Part shown: in pieces, positions 51,364-60,886 of the stretch | Layout: every line of letters starts with the position of its first letter | Position numbering within the stretch: the stretch's first letter is position 1 | DNA from: Centipeda felix | GTDB taxonomy: Bacteria > Bacillota > Negativicutes > Selenomonadales > Selenomonadaceae | Assembly: GCF_900186465.1 (NCBI RefSeq) | Contig: NZ_LT891957.1 | Span: forward strand, 122,328 to 186,327 | Direction of reading: 5' to 3' | DNA length: 64,000 nucleotides | Made by a program: the position numbers and the translations under genes | The notes under the pieces: model-generated | The model's input: only the letters and a program-made list of their open reading frames with translations | Database searches by the model: none | What the model was told of the DNA's origin: nothing

Positions 51364-54021
51364 TCAGCCCAGACGAACGGTATAGATGGTTCCCTTGTAG
51401 TTCTTCGCCATGAGCGCCTTTTCCGCAGCAACCGTGTACTCAATCGTATTCGGCGACTTCTTGCGGATATAGACACCGACATCGTCGTCGTCACTCACAT
51501 CGCTGTCGTCGATCATGCACCGCACCATGCGCACCTCAGCCGCCTTCATGTTCCCCTTGAGCGCACGCGGTTCCTGCGTGTAGTACAGCTCGAACTCATC
51601 CTCATCCGCATACGTAAAGTAGGTCCATACACCGTAGTCGACGCGTGCATCGATGTCCACATGGAAGCAGCCATGCTCGTTCAGGCTGCCGAGAAAATAC
51701 GGGAACAGCAGCTCGTCATGCGCATCGACATTCTTGTTGATGATCTTGACATCCTTCCCGCCCTTACGGCAGCGGAGCAGACCAAAGGCCACGCCCGTCT
51801 TTCCCGTGCGCAGGCGGTCAAAACCATCGAGGAGCTTTTTGCCCATCTCCTTCTCCTCATGCTCCATACCGAGCGGGAGGTAGAGGATGAAGGGTGCGTC
51901 CTTGCGCTGCATCGTAGACTTTGTATGCTCTTGCTTCTTTCCGTCCGTTTTCTCGCCTGCCGTTTTCGCTGCGGGCGATATGGCGCCGATCTGACGATCA
52001 ATGTACTCATCGAACAGCTTCCGTACGATGGGTGCCTTACAGGAGTTGCCCGCGAGGAAGATGTGTACCTGCCGTACATCACGTCCCTTGAAGGCTGCCG
52101 CCATCGCCTGAAAGAAGTTATCTACGCCGCGCCGTATGCGGTTCTCAAGTGTGCGCTCGAGCTTTTTCACGTCGATGTGCAGGCGGACATCCGCACGGTT
52201 TCCTGCATTCCCCGTTTTTTCCGAGGAGAACAGTGTCATCTCCGTATCGAACGCATCCCCAGCCGCGAACTCCTCATAGCCTGCGCCATGTTCCCAGAAG
52301 GGACGCAGCCGCTCGGCGAGGATCTTGTTGTTGAGATGCGACGCCGCATCGCGCGTCTCGCGCACGAGTGCCTCCGCCCCCGCAAATGTCTCACTCTCGG
52401 GCGGGAGCGCAAATGTGATCTTATGCTGGCGCATCTCGGGCAGATTGTCCTTGAATACCTCGTAGGCAAGCAGCTCGAGGATGTTCTCTCCGCCGAGATA
52501 CATATCGCTGCCGAAACCAAACTGCTCGATGATGAACTTGCGCCGCCCATTCTCCGGTACGGACTCCACGCCGAAGTCAAAGTCCGTCGTGCCGCCGCCG
52601 AAGTCAAACACGCCGTAGGCGACCTCCTCGCCCGCACGCTTCGGCTCAAGCCCGTATGCTTCAAGGGCACTGATCGCGTACGCAGCGGGCTCATTTGCCC
52701 CATCGTACACGCGGAAACGGCGCATCATATCCGCATCGTCGAGAAGAGCCTTCGGCAGCGTCTTTCTGAGTCCGCGCTCAAAGCTCTGGCGGATGTGCTC
52801 GCGTACGCTCTTCTCATAGCCCACGGGGAAGGAGAGGATATAGTCGAGATAGATGCTGCGATGCATATTGTTGATATAGAGTCCGAGATAGTAGGCGTAG
52901 ATCTCGATGGGGTCGAAGCCGCCCGCATCGAGCGGCTGCGTCTCCGCATACGGCTTTACCTCCTGAATGTAGCCGTGCCGATCCTTCAGGATCGGGGAGT
53001 TCGCCGTGTCCCTTGTCCAGCGTTTCAGCTCGCTGAACACGGAGTAGTAGACAGCGATCCCCTCCGTCGACTGACGCTCAAAGATCGCATCCGCCGCCTG
53101 ATGCGACGCGGTCACCTGCGCCCACTCCGTATAGGGGCGTCCCTCGCGTGCACGGTAGAGCTGCTTGAACTTTTCAATATCGATCAGCTCAATCGCCGTC
53201 GGATTCTCATAGTCCTGAATCGTCGGCTCATTGGAGTAGTCGCCCTTGCCGATGCGCAGGAGACGTGCCTCGCGGTCACGGCAGACGACGACCGTACTGC
53301 GCGTACCGAAGTCGATCGCGCAGGTTCCGTTCATGATCACGTCCATCTGGGGCGGACGTGCCACGAGGAAATCCGTCGGCGGCAGACGCAGACAGACGCT
53401 GTCCTCACGCCCCTCATCCGTCAGTTCCTCGTAGAGATCCCAATGCCCCAGGCTCATATCCGTCAGGATGCGCTCCGCATAGGGCTGGATATTGGCGCGG
53501 ACATGGTCCGTATACAGGAGAGATTTCTTGAACGGCTCGATGGAAAAATCGAGGGCAACCGAGCCCGTATTGATCGCCGTCTCAATAACGCTCTGGATGT
53601 CAAAGGTCGTGCCGAAGATCGTCTCCTTGAACCGCCCTGCCACCACATCCTCGGCAAAACGCTCATGGTCAAAGATGAGCTGATCCTCCTCGATGCGGAT
53701 GTAGGCACGGATCTTCGGATACTCCGCCACCAGACGGCGCAGACGCTCCTCCTGCTCGTGCGAGACATCCTCGGCGTTGAACTCATCCGAAATCCATTTC
53801 AGGAAGCTCTGTGCGCCGCTCGTCTCCATCCCAAGGGAGAACATATACTTCTTATTGACAATGGAGGCTGTCTCATCTTTGAGCGCAGCAATATCTCTGC
53901 CGATTTGCTTTCCAAAACGAAGCGTACTCTCGTAAAAGAATTGCCGAAATGCGTTCTTTTTCAGATGTAAGCTGCGCATGAGCACCGGACGCGCCGTCGC
54001 CTGCACCTCTTTTCGCGTCAT
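51364..54021 (-). CDS. Large Hsp70-like (actin-fold) ATPase with unique N-terminal domain
   Basis: 885 residues. From residue 236 the actin/Hsp70 nucleotide-binding motifs appear in order: phosphate-1 AIDFGTRSTVVV, connect-1 NEPAAYAI (443-450), phosphate-2 GVFDFGGGTTDFDFG (470-484) and adenosine IFLAGNSCKAPIV (654-666). Residues 1-235 form a separate mostly helical domain of unknown kind. A charged linker (~680-715) and a ~150-residue C-terminal beta-rich region replace the usual substrate-binding domain. No J-domain or GrpE partner is nearby. It is probably a cytoplasmic ATP-driven scaffold or chaperone; function is unknown. It starts at ATG 54021 and is followed by comFB. Confidence 0.8.
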   Translation of the reverse strand: MTRKEVQATARPVLMRSLHLKKNAFRQFFYESTLRFGKQIGRDIAALKDETASIVNKKYMFSLGMETSGAQSFLKWISDEFNAEDVSHEQEERLRRLVAEYPKIRAYIRIEEDQLIFDHERFAEDVVAGRFKETIFGTTFDIQSVIETAINTGSVALDFSIEPFKKSLLYTDHVRANIQPYAERILTDMSLGHWDLYEELTDEGREDSVCLRLPPTDFLVARPPQMDVIMNGTCAIDFGTRSTVVVCRDREARLLRIGKGDYSNEPTIQDYENPTAIELIDIEKFKQLYRAREGRPYTEWAQVTASHQAADAIFERQSTEGIAVYYSVFSELKRWTRDTANSPILKDRHGYIQEVKPYAETQPLDAGGFDPIEIYAYYLGLYINNMHRSIYLDYILSFPVGYEKSVREHIRQSFERGLRKTLPKALLDDADMMRRFRVYDGANEPAAYAISALEAYGLEPKRAGEEVAYGVFDFGGGTTDFDFGVESVPENGRRKFIIEQFGFGSDMYLGGENILELLAYEVFKDNLPEMRQHKITFALPPESETFAGAEALVRETRDAASHLNNKILAERLRPFWEHGAGYEEFAAGDAFDTEMTLFSSEKTGNAGNRADVRLHIDVKKLERTLENRIRRGVDNFFQAMAAAFKGRDVRQVHIFLAGNSCKAPIVRKLFDEYIDRQIGAISPAAKTAGEKTDGKKQEHTKSTMQRKDAPFILYLPLGMEHEEKEMGKKLLDGFDRLRTGKTGVAFGLLRCRKGGKDVKIINKNVDAHDELLFPYFLGSLNEHGCFHVDIDARVDYGVWTYFTYADEDEFELYYTQEPRALKGNMKAAEVRMVRCMIDDSDVSDDDDVGVYIRKKSPNTIEYTVAAEKALMAKNYKGTIYTVRLG

Positions 54022-54103
54022 TCATTCATCTCCTAACGAAAAACAAAATTCCTTTATATAAATATTCTTCGTATTTCAGAAAAATCCTTTTCTTCTCTGC
54101 ATG

Positions 54104-54129
54104 AAAAAACCCCGCGATATTTCGCGGGG
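54104..54129 (-). terminator. Terminator after tRNA-Arg
   Basis: CCCCGCGA and TTCGCGGGG stem, followed on the minus strand by TTTTTT. It lies 14 bases after the tRNA 3' end. Confidence 0.9.
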
Positions 54130-54142
54130 TGATGGATCATCA

Positions 54143-54217
54143 TGGTGCGCTCGGCGGGAGTCGAACCCACGCTTTCAGCTCCGGAGGCTAACGTCCTATC
54201 CACTGGACTACGAGCGC
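54143..54217 (-). tRNA. tRNA-Arg (anticodon CCG)
   Basis: 75 bases including an encoded CCA. The acceptor arms GCGCTCG and CGAGCGC pair fully; D stem GTCC/GGAC; anticodon stem TTAGC/GCTGA around CTCCGGA, giving anticodon CCG for CGG codons; T arm GTGGG/CCCGC around TTCGACT. Confidence 0.95.
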
Positions 54218-54249
54218 AAAGCACATGGTGCATTATAACGCAAAAGTAT

Positions 54250-54951
54250 CTATTTGTCGATATTTTTTTCTTGCTCCGCGCGTGCGCCATCCTCCTCATC
54301 GGCACGATGTGCCGCCGAGATGGGTGCAAAATAGTCGCGAACCGCAATGATATCGTCCTCGATGAAGAGTGCTACAGGCGATTCACGCAGCATGACGAGC
54401 TCCAAAAGGCGTGCCTGCGCCGCAGCATCCTTCTCCTTCATCGCTGCAGACTCGGCGGCTGCACGCGTCAGCGTCACTGCCTTCTGCTGCGCCGCCGCAT
54501 AGTCATCGGTCTTGCTGAGAATGGACGCGAGATGGTCGTAGACATCATCCGACAGTTCCAGCGGAGGTGCATTTTTCTCGATGCGGCTGCGCTGTTCCTG
54601 CATGTCCTGTTCGAGTGACGAAAGCCGCTCGCGCGTCACCGACAGGCGTACATTCCCCGCCTTGGCATCGGAGAGGATCTGATGATAGCGCGTCCAGCCG
54701 CGGTCGAGCTCTGCGACCTGCTTCTGATACGCCGCCCACCACGGCATGAAGTAGTCCTGATCCCGCGCAATCGCGGCGCGCTGCTCCTGCGTCAGCGGAG
54801 CAGGAGCACGCTCCGGCAGCTGCATGTGGACAACGATGGCACAGAGTACTGCAGCAAGCGCGACAAAGACAATAAAGATCCGATGCGGCAGATAGCGAAA
54901 CAGCAATATGAGCAGCAGCAGGACAAGGACGACAAGAGCATAGATCAGCAT
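54250..54951 (-). CDS. Membrane-anchored protein of unknown function
   Basis: 233 residues. Two hydrophobic helices at 1-17 and 25-43 are followed by a long, Ala- and charge-rich helical region with coiled-coil character (LSSLEQDMQEQRSRIEKN). I recognise no family. Its start overlaps the Crp/Fnr gene end by 7 bases, so it is probably made together with that regulator. Confidence 0.6.
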   Translation of the reverse strand: MLIYALVVLVLLLLILLFRYLPHRIFIVFVALAAVLCAIVVHMQLPERAPAPLTQEQRAAIARDQDYFMPWWAAYQKQVAELDRGWTRYHQILSDAKAGNVRLSVTRERLSSLEQDMQEQRSRIEKNAPPLELSDDVYDHLASILSKTDDYAAAQQKAVTLTRAAAESAAMKEKDAAAQARLLELVMLRESPVALFIEDDIIAVRDYFAPISAAHRADEEDGARAEQEKNIDK

Positions 54952-55661
54952 CGCTTACGATCCCCCACGCCTTCATCAGCACGGCGACGGAGTGCCGCAC
55001 GATCAAGAATGTGAATACAGCCGCGCGAGGCACGTACCATGCCCTCCTGCGCAAACTCACCAATCAGACGGCTGACGACCTCACGTGCCGTACCGAGCGC
55101 CTGTGCCGTCTGTTCATGGGTCAGGCGAATCTCACTGCCCGCCGTGCGTTCGGTCTCTGCCAGCAGGAATTTTGCCAAACGCTGGTCGGCGGGAGTAAAG
55201 AGCATCTGCTGAAACCGCCACAGCATCTCTGAGAGACGGTGAACGGCACCCTCATACGCCAGCAGCCGCGCGTGGATGTTCTCCTCGAGAATCTTATGGC
55301 AGACGCCCATCTCCGAGCTGAATAGCTCCGTATCTTCCGCCGCCGTAATCGTGACCTCGCAGGAAACACTGCCGAGAAATGCTGCGCTCGAAAGGAGGGC
55401 GACTTCGCCGACGCGCATGAAGCAGAGGGTCAACTCGCGCCCCTCATCCGTGACGACGTAGACGCGCAGTGTGCCGGATACGATGTGCAGTGTTCCGAGA
55501 TGCCCAAGCGCACCGCGATGAATGATCTCCCCTTTGGTGCAGCGGCGATAGTGCGTATGAGCAGCTAGGAGAGCACGCTGCTCTGTCGTCAGCGGCTTCC
55601 ACAGATCAAATGTATCGATATAATCCTGAAAAGGACGTGCCTTTGACACATGTTCCGACAT
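54945..55661 (-). CDS. Crp/Fnr-family transcriptional regulator
   Basis: About 238 residues. The N-terminal cyclic-nucleotide-binding-type barrel contains KGEIIHRGALGHLGTLHIVSG, and the C-terminal winged helix is RLTHEQTAQALGTAREVVSRLI. The single cysteines in the sensor part do not make an FNR iron-sulfur set. Domain type and length resemble NtcA/ArcR-like regulators of Negativicutes and Clostridia. The ATG at 55661 sits 6 bases after GGGGGG; another lies two codons earlier. Confidence 0.85.
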   Translation of the reverse strand: MSEHVSKARPFQDYIDTFDLWKPLTTEQRALLAAHTHYRRCTKGEIIHRGALGHLGTLHIVSGTLRVYVVTDEGRELTLCFMRVGEVALLSSAAFLGSVSCEVTITAAEDTELFSSEMGVCHKILEENIHARLLAYEGAVHRLSEMLWRFQQMLFTPADQRLAKFLLAETERTAGSEIRLTHEQTAQALGTAREVVSRLIGEFAQEGMVRASRGCIHILDRAALRRRADEGVGDRKRC

Positions 55662-55699
55662 AATCATCCCCCCTTTTTCGTTTCATTTCCTTTCCACGG

Positions 55700-56554
55700 C
55701 TATGCCGTTTTTACAGCGGACAGTCCCGCCTGTGCCCCCTCGTACACAGCCTTGGCGATCTGCAGCAGACCACCCGTGCAGTCCCCTGCTGCATAGACAT
55801 GAGGGACATTAGTCGCCATGTGTGCATCGACGGCGATCCTGCTGCCGTCAAGCCGAACGCCCAGTTTTTGTGCCAGCGCCGTACTCCCTGCTACACCGAC
55901 GGCAAGAAAGACTCCATCCACGTCCAGCGACGTCTCATCGGCAAAAACAACGCGCTCCACGCGGCGCTCCCCCTCGACATGAAGCAGACGGCGCGTATCG
56001 ACGGAGACGGCAGGAGGAAAGGAAACCTCTGGTGCGGCGCCATTCGTCAGGAGCGTCACGCGTGCAGCATGCGGGAGCAGGATCTGCGCCTCATGCTGCG
56101 CGTATGCCCCTGCCCCAATGACAGCGACATGCCGTCCGCGATAAAAGAACGCATCGCAGACCGCACAGCTGCTGACACCGTGACCCTCGAACGCGCGGAT
56201 GCCCGCGACGGGGAGTCCCGCACGCTGTGCTCCTGCAGCCAGAATCAAGGCATCTGCTTCATAGCTGCGCTGCCGTCCGACGACAATATAGCCGTTACCT
56301 TCCGGCGGCGAGGCAAAGCCCACCACCTCATCGCGTTCAAATACAACGCCCAGACGACGGGCACCCTCACTGCCGCGATGCAGAAGCTCCGCCCCGGAGA
56401 TAGGTTCCTCGAAACCATAGTAGTTCTCGATCCGATCGGCAGCGGAGAGTGCCCCGTCGTCCTTGGCGACTACCGTCACATCGGCACCGCCGCGCCGCGC
56501 ATAGAGCGCAGCCGAGACACCGGCGGGACCGGTGCCGACAATCACAACATGCAT
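55700..56554 (-). CDS. Thioredoxin-reductase-like flavoprotein
   Basis: 284 residues. GTGPAGVSAALYARR is the FAD-binding GxGxxG, SSCAVCDAFFYRGRHVAVIG contains the CAVC redox pair followed by the NAD(P) domain, and VYAAGDCTGG closes FAD binding. These are the features of TrxB-type reductases, but it is about 25 residues shorter than usual TrxB and the NADPH motif reads GAGAYAQHEA rather than GGGNSA. So it may be a TrxB relative with another electron partner. It lies upstream of the Crp/Fnr gene on the same strand. Confidence 0.82.
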   Translation of the reverse strand: MHVVIVGTGPAGVSAALYARRGGADVTVVAKDDGALSAADRIENYYGFEEPISGAELLHRGSEGARRLGVVFERDEVVGFASPPEGNGYIVVGRQRSYEADALILAAGAQRAGLPVAGIRAFEGHGVSSCAVCDAFFYRGRHVAVIGAGAYAQHEAQILLPHAARVTLLTNGAAPEVSFPPAVSVDTRRLLHVEGERRVERVVFADETSLDVDGVFLAVGVAGSTALAQKLGVRLDGSRIAVDAHMATNVPHVYAAGDCTGGLLQIAKAVYEGAQAGLSAVKTA

Positions 56555-56642
56555 ACCTGTCTCCTATATAGGAAGCACGAATAAGTTCAACACTACCATC
56601 CTGACGCATCATTTTATCAGTGATTTCTACAGATGCGAAAAA

Positions 56643-56664
56643 GGGACGTCTCATGGGACGCCCC
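56643..56664 (-). terminator. Terminator after prs
   Basis: GGGGCGTC and GACGTCCC pair (one G-T) around ccatga, followed by TTTTTC on the minus strand. Confidence 0.75.
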
Positions 56665-56690
56665 TTCCTCCCTCCATCGATATCGTCGGC

Positions 56691-57644
56691 TCAGTGATGA
56701 TTGAAGAGCAGACTTACCGAACGATGACTTTGAATGCGCACAATCACATCGGCGAGCGACTGTGCGAGCGAGAGTACGACGAGTTTTTCCGACTGTTTCT
56801 CCGGTGCGAGCGGAATCGAGTCCGTAATGACCAGCTGATCGATCACGGACGCGTTGATCCGCTCCATGGCCGGATCGGTCAGAATCGCATGGGAACATGC
56901 TGCCAGTACGCGCTTCGCACCACGCGCGGCAAGTGCCTTTGCGCCCTCGCAGAGCGACCCAGCTGTGTCGACAATATCGTCGATCAGGAGTGCCGTCTTG
57001 CCCTCGACATCACCGATGAGGTTCATGACCTCAGCACAGCCGGGACACGGACGTCGCTTTTCAATGATGGCAATCGGCGCACGGAGGAAGTCCGCCATGA
57101 TACGCGCACGCGTCACACCGCCCAGATCCGGCGAGACGACAACGAGATCCTCGATGTTCTGCTCACGGAAGTAATTTGCTAGTACCGGTGCTGCGGCAAG
57201 GTGATCCACAGGAATATCAAAGAATCCCTGAATCTGTCCTGCGTGCAGATCGACGGTGACAACGCGCGTCACCCCTGCCGTCGTCATCAGATCGGCGATG
57301 AGTTTCGCCGAGATCGGCTCGCGACCGCGCGTCTTGCGATCCTGCCGCGCATAGGCATAGTAGGGGACGACCGCCGTAATGCTGTGTGCCGACGCGCGTT
57401 TGCACGCATCCGTCAAGATCAGCAATTCCATGAGGTTGTCGTTCACAGGATAGCTGGTCGGCTGAATGATGAAAATATCCTTCCCGCGGATACTCTCCTC
57501 AATCATCACCTGGATCTCACCGTTGTTGAACTGTCCGACGAATGCCTCACAGAGCGGAATGCCAATGCGGTCTGCGATTGCTTTCGCCAGCTGTGGATTG
57601 GCATTTCCCGTCAGGATGCATACATTATCGGCCGGAAAACTCAT
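56691..57644 (-). CDS. prs: Ribose-phosphate pyrophosphokinase
   Basis: 317 residues from MSFPADNVCILTGNANPQLA at 57644. FNNGEIQVMIEESIRGKDIF and DLHAGQIQGFFDIPVDHL are diagnostic, and DDIVDTAGSLCEGAKAL is the PRPP-binding loop. It makes PRPP from ribose 5-phosphate and ATP. It follows glmU, the classical Firmicute order. Confidence 0.96.
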   Translation of the reverse strand: MSFPADNVCILTGNANPQLAKAIADRIGIPLCEAFVGQFNNGEIQVMIEESIRGKDIFIIQPTSYPVNDNLMELLILTDACKRASAHSITAVVPYYAYARQDRKTRGREPISAKLIADLMTTAGVTRVVTVDLHAGQIQGFFDIPVDHLAAAPVLANYFREQNIEDLVVVSPDLGGVTRARIMADFLRAPIAIIEKRRPCPGCAEVMNLIGDVEGKTALLIDDIVDTAGSLCEGAKALAARGAKRVLAACSHAILTDPAMERINASVIDQLVITDSIPLAPEKQSEKLVVLSLAQSLADVIVRIQSHRSVSLLFNHH

Positions 57645-57763
57645 CTCTCTGTTCCTCCCAAATACCGAGCGTGCGGTTATTAGTGAATACACAATTCATA
57701 CTTAGTATAGCACGCACACCAGCATTTGGGAAGCCTAACAGGGGCTTTTTCATTTTTCTGTTA

Positions 57764-59128
57764 TTAGCTACGCTTGTCGTGCCAGCCCTCGACCTCCTTC
57801 TGACGTGCACGGGCGATGGAAAGTGTATCGGGCGGGACGTCGTGTGTGATGGTCGATCCCGCAGCGACGTAGGCATTCGTTCCGACCGTCACAGGAGCAA
57901 CGAGGTTGGAGTTACACCCGACGAAGGCATGATCTCCGACCACCGTGCGGTACTTTTTCTTCCCATCGTAGTTCACCGTGATCGTGCCGCAGCCCATGTT
58001 GACGTGCGCGCCCATATCACAGTCGCCGATGTAGGAGAGATGCGGCAGCTTCGTTCCCACGCCGATGTCGGAGTTTTTGACTTCGACGAAATTCCCGAGC
58101 TTAACGTCCGCAGAAATATGACTGTCGGGGCGGATGTGATTGAACTGCCCAAGATCCACATTATCGTCGATCTGTGCATCGTGCACATAGGCGTAGTGTG
58201 CCTTGACGCCATTGCCGACCACGGTGTTCTGAAAACGCACATGAGGACCGATGCAGCAGTCCTCACCGATCACCGTATCGCCCTCAAGGAAGGTAAAGGG
58301 ATAGATTACCGTGTCCATGCCGACACGAACATCGGCATCCACGAAGGTCGTATGCGGGTCGATAATCGTCACCCCGTCCGCCATCAATTCCTCTGTCTTG
58401 CGCCTCCGCAGGATGCGCTCAGCGATGGCGAGCTGACTGCGCGAGTTGATGCCGAGTGTGCTCTCGTAGTCGTCTGCCGCAACCGCCCAGATCTTCTCCC
58501 CCGCATCGCGCAGAATGCTGAGCACATCGGGCAGATAGTACTCACCCTGTGCGTTGTCATTCGTCACCTTGGCCAGCGCCGAAAAAAGCGCCTGTGCGTC
58601 AAAGCAGTAGATCCCGGCATTGACCTCGTGAATCTGACGCTCCTCCTCCGTCGCATCCTTGTGCTCGACAATCTTCAGAACCTCGCCATTGTCACGGCGC
58701 ACGACACGCCCGTAGCCCTTGGCGTTCGGCATGATGGCTGTGAGCACACTCGCCTTTGCCCCCGCCTGGACATGTTCCTCGTGGAATCGTGCCAAGAGCT
58801 CTGCCGTAAGGAGTGGGGTATCGCCACAGAGCACCATGATCGTCCCGTGCTCCTCGCCGAGGAGCGGCTTTGTCTGCAGAACGGCATGCCCTGTCCCGAG
58901 CTGTTCTTTCTGCTCAACGTACTCCACGCTGTCCCCGATCGCCCTGCGCACTGTTTCGCCGCCAAAGCCCGTGACGACAATATTGCGGCGTGCGCCCGCC
59001 GCATCTGCTGCATCTATGACATGCTGCAGCATCGGTTTTCCTGCTGCGCGGTGCAGCACCTTCGGCAGCTTCGATTTCATGCGCGTTCCCTTGCCTGCTG
59101 CCAGTATCACCGTTATAAAATCCAACAT
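57764..59128 (-). CDS. glmU: Bifunctional UDP-N-acetylglucosamine pyrophosphorylase / glucosamine-1-phosphate acetyltransferase
   Basis: 454 residues from MLDFITVILAAGKGTRMKS at 59128. The uridylyltransferase motif is LAAGKGTRMKSKLPKVLH; the C-terminal left-handed beta helix includes DSHISADVKLGNFVEVKNS and ends with a HDVPP tail. It produces UDP-GlcNAc for peptidoglycan and LPS. Confidence 0.96.
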   Translation of the reverse strand: MLDFITVILAAGKGTRMKSKLPKVLHRAAGKPMLQHVIDAADAAGARRNIVVTGFGGETVRRAIGDSVEYVEQKEQLGTGHAVLQTKPLLGEEHGTIMVLCGDTPLLTAELLARFHEEHVQAGAKASVLTAIMPNAKGYGRVVRRDNGEVLKIVEHKDATEEERQIHEVNAGIYCFDAQALFSALAKVTNDNAQGEYYLPDVLSILRDAGEKIWAVAADDYESTLGINSRSQLAIAERILRRRKTEELMADGVTIIDPHTTFVDADVRVGMDTVIYPFTFLEGDTVIGEDCCIGPHVRFQNTVVGNGVKAHYAYVHDAQIDDNVDLGQFNHIRPDSHISADVKLGNFVEVKNSDIGVGTKLPHLSYIGDCDMGAHVNMGCGTITVNYDGKKKYRTVVGDHAFVGCNSNLVAPVTVGTNAYVAAGSTITHDVPPDTLSIARARQKEVEGWHDKRS

Positions 59129-59155
59129 GACACGCCTCCCTTTTTCCATCGCTGC

Positions 59156-59893
59156 CTATTCGGCATCGCTGCCATTCCGTTTGGAGCGCCGCTTGAGCAA
59201 GGGCGTCCCCGTCTTCTTTTCCTGTTCCTCAATCGCACAGAGCAGCGTCTGCTCCGAGTTCTCCATGTGCTTCGCCGCCATTTTGCGCGCACGGCGGGCA
59301 TCGCCCGAACCGATGGCATCGACAAGAGAGCGGTGCTCCTCCAGAGTCGCCTTGAGACGCCCGGGATACGACATGGAAATCGTGCGAAACCGCGTCAGCT
59401 GCTCGCGCAGATTGCCGATGATCGCGAGCAGGCGCTCGTTGCGCGCTGCCTGATAGAGCAGCTCATGAAACTCGATGTCCGTCTGCACGATACGCTCCAT
59501 ATCATGCTCCTCGATCGCGCGTCCGATGGCGACCAGGAGGCGTTCCAGCCGCTCCTGCTCCTCCTCCGTGATGCGCTCTGCCGCCAGCTCACAGGCCAGT
59601 ACCTCAAGTGCGGCACGGATCTCGAAGATCTCGTTGATGTCACGGATGGAGACGCTCGCCACGTAGGCACCGCGCCGCGGAACGGTGACGACGTAGCCCT
59701 CCTGCTCCAGCTTGCGGATCGCCTCGCGCACGGGGGTACGACTGACGAGCAGCTCATCGGCAAGATCGTTCTCCTTCAGCCACTCCCCCGGCTTCAAGAC
59801 GCCACCGCGAATCGCCTCGCGCAGCACCTCACAGACGATCTCGCGCAGGGGCTGATAACTGTTGACCACAACCGGCGATAATTTTCCTTGCAT
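59156..59893 (-). CDS. GntR/FadR-type regulator with FCD domain
   Basis: 245 residues. The winged helix has LKENDLADELLVSRTPVREA, followed by the all-helical FCD sensor with metal ligands in FEIRAALEVLACELA and MEHRSLVDAI-like segment EEHRSLVDAI. Such regulators sense organic acids. It lies 27 bases upstream of glmU. A fixed glmU-GntR neighbourhood suggests joint transcription, not necessarily regulation. Confidence 0.88.
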   Translation of the reverse strand: MQGKLSPVVVNSYQPLREIVCEVLREAIRGGVLKPGEWLKENDLADELLVSRTPVREAIRKLEQEGYVVTVPRRGAYVASVSIRDINEIFEIRAALEVLACELAAERITEEEQERLERLLVAIGRAIEEHDMERIVQTDIEFHELLYQAARNERLLAIIGNLREQLTRFRTISMSYPGRLKATLEEHRSLVDAIGSGDARRARKMAAKHMENSEQTLLCAIEEQEKKTGTPLLKRRSKRNGSDAE

Positions 59894-59923
59894 AGCTATA
59901 TCCCTCTGCCTACTGCTGACCCC

Positions 59924-60781
59924 TCACATCTGCCCCATCGTATGCGTCAGATGTACGTCAGCATCTGTCTCCTGCCGCATCATTTCTGCCGCACGCGCTG
60001 CATCATCTGCATCAGTAAATATGCCGAATACCGTGGGGCCGCTGCCCGACATCATCGCACAGACCGCCCCTGCCGCACGCAGGCGCGCGCGATAGTCGCC
60101 GACGACGGGATGTGCCGCCTCCGTTATGGGCTCGAGCACGTTTGCTGCCATACGCAGGCACGCCGCTATATCCCCTGCATGGAGCGCACGCAGGAATGCC
60201 GCACGATCTGGATGCTGCGTCGGCGGATTTGCATCATAGGATCGGTACGCCCACGGGGTTGAGACCGCCACAGGCGGCTTTGCGAGGACGACCGGCAGAT
60301 CGAATGCAGCGGGCAGATGCTCAAGCACCTCGCCGCGTCCCGTGGCAAGTGCCGTCCCTCCCATCAGGGAGAACGGTACGTCCGAGCCGATCTGCGCTCC
60401 AAGACGGCAAAGTTCTGCATCGGATTGTCCGAGCGCATAGAGCTCGTTCACGCCGCGCAGCGCAGCCGCCGCGTCTGCACTCCCGCCGGCAAGGCCCGCT
60501 GCAATGGGAATTCGCTTGTCGATGCGGATGTGAACGCCGCCGCGCACGCCACACTCCCGCATGAGAAGCGCCGCTGCGCGATAGGCGAGATTTCGCTCAT
60601 CCGCCTCGAGTCCCGGCAGGTCAACCGTCAGCGTGATCCCCGACTCCTGCTTGGTGAGCGTCAGCGTATCGGCGAGTGCGAGGGACTGCATCACCGTCGC
60701 GATTTCATGGTAGCCGTCCTCACGCTGCCCGAGAATGTCGAGCAGCAGGTTGATCTTCGCATACCCATTTACCGCCACCAT
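59924..60781 (-). CDS. ispE: 4-diphosphocytidyl-2-C-methyl-D-erythritol kinase
   Basis: 285 residues from the ATG at 60781 (GAAGAAGG 8 bases upstream). GYAKINLLLDILGQREDGYH is the N-terminal signature, and PIAAGLAGGSADAAAALRG is the GHMP ATP-binding loop. SGSGPTVFGIF is the third motif. It phosphorylates CDP-ME in the MEP isoprenoid pathway. Confidence 0.95.
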   Translation of the reverse strand: MVAVNGYAKINLLLDILGQREDGYHEIATVMQSLALADTLTLTKQESGITLTVDLPGLEADERNLAYRAAALLMRECGVRGGVHIRIDKRIPIAAGLAGGSADAAAALRGVNELYALGQSDAELCRLGAQIGSDVPFSLMGGTALATGRGEVLEHLPAAFDLPVVLAKPPVAVSTPWAYRSYDANPPTQHPDRAAFLRALHAGDIAACLRMAANVLEPITEAAHPVVGDYRARLRAAGAVCAMMSGSGPTVFGIFTDADDAARAAEMMRQETDADVHLTHTMGQM

Positions 60782-60886
60782 CGGCAGACCTTCTTCCATT
60801 GTGCAGAGGATTTGCACCACATAACGTCACAAACTCCTTCTTCTCTCAGATTAGCAGGATTTTGAATTATATTCAATAGTTTCCAA

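Noticed and set aside
51358-53970. 870-codon open frame on the plus strand opposite the Hsp70-like gene
   Set aside because: It is the antisense shadow of a real GC-rich gene: no ribosome site, unlikely composition, and the minus-strand protein has clear motifs. The same holds for the long plus-strand frames at 48712-50928, 57542-59881 and 60935-62233.
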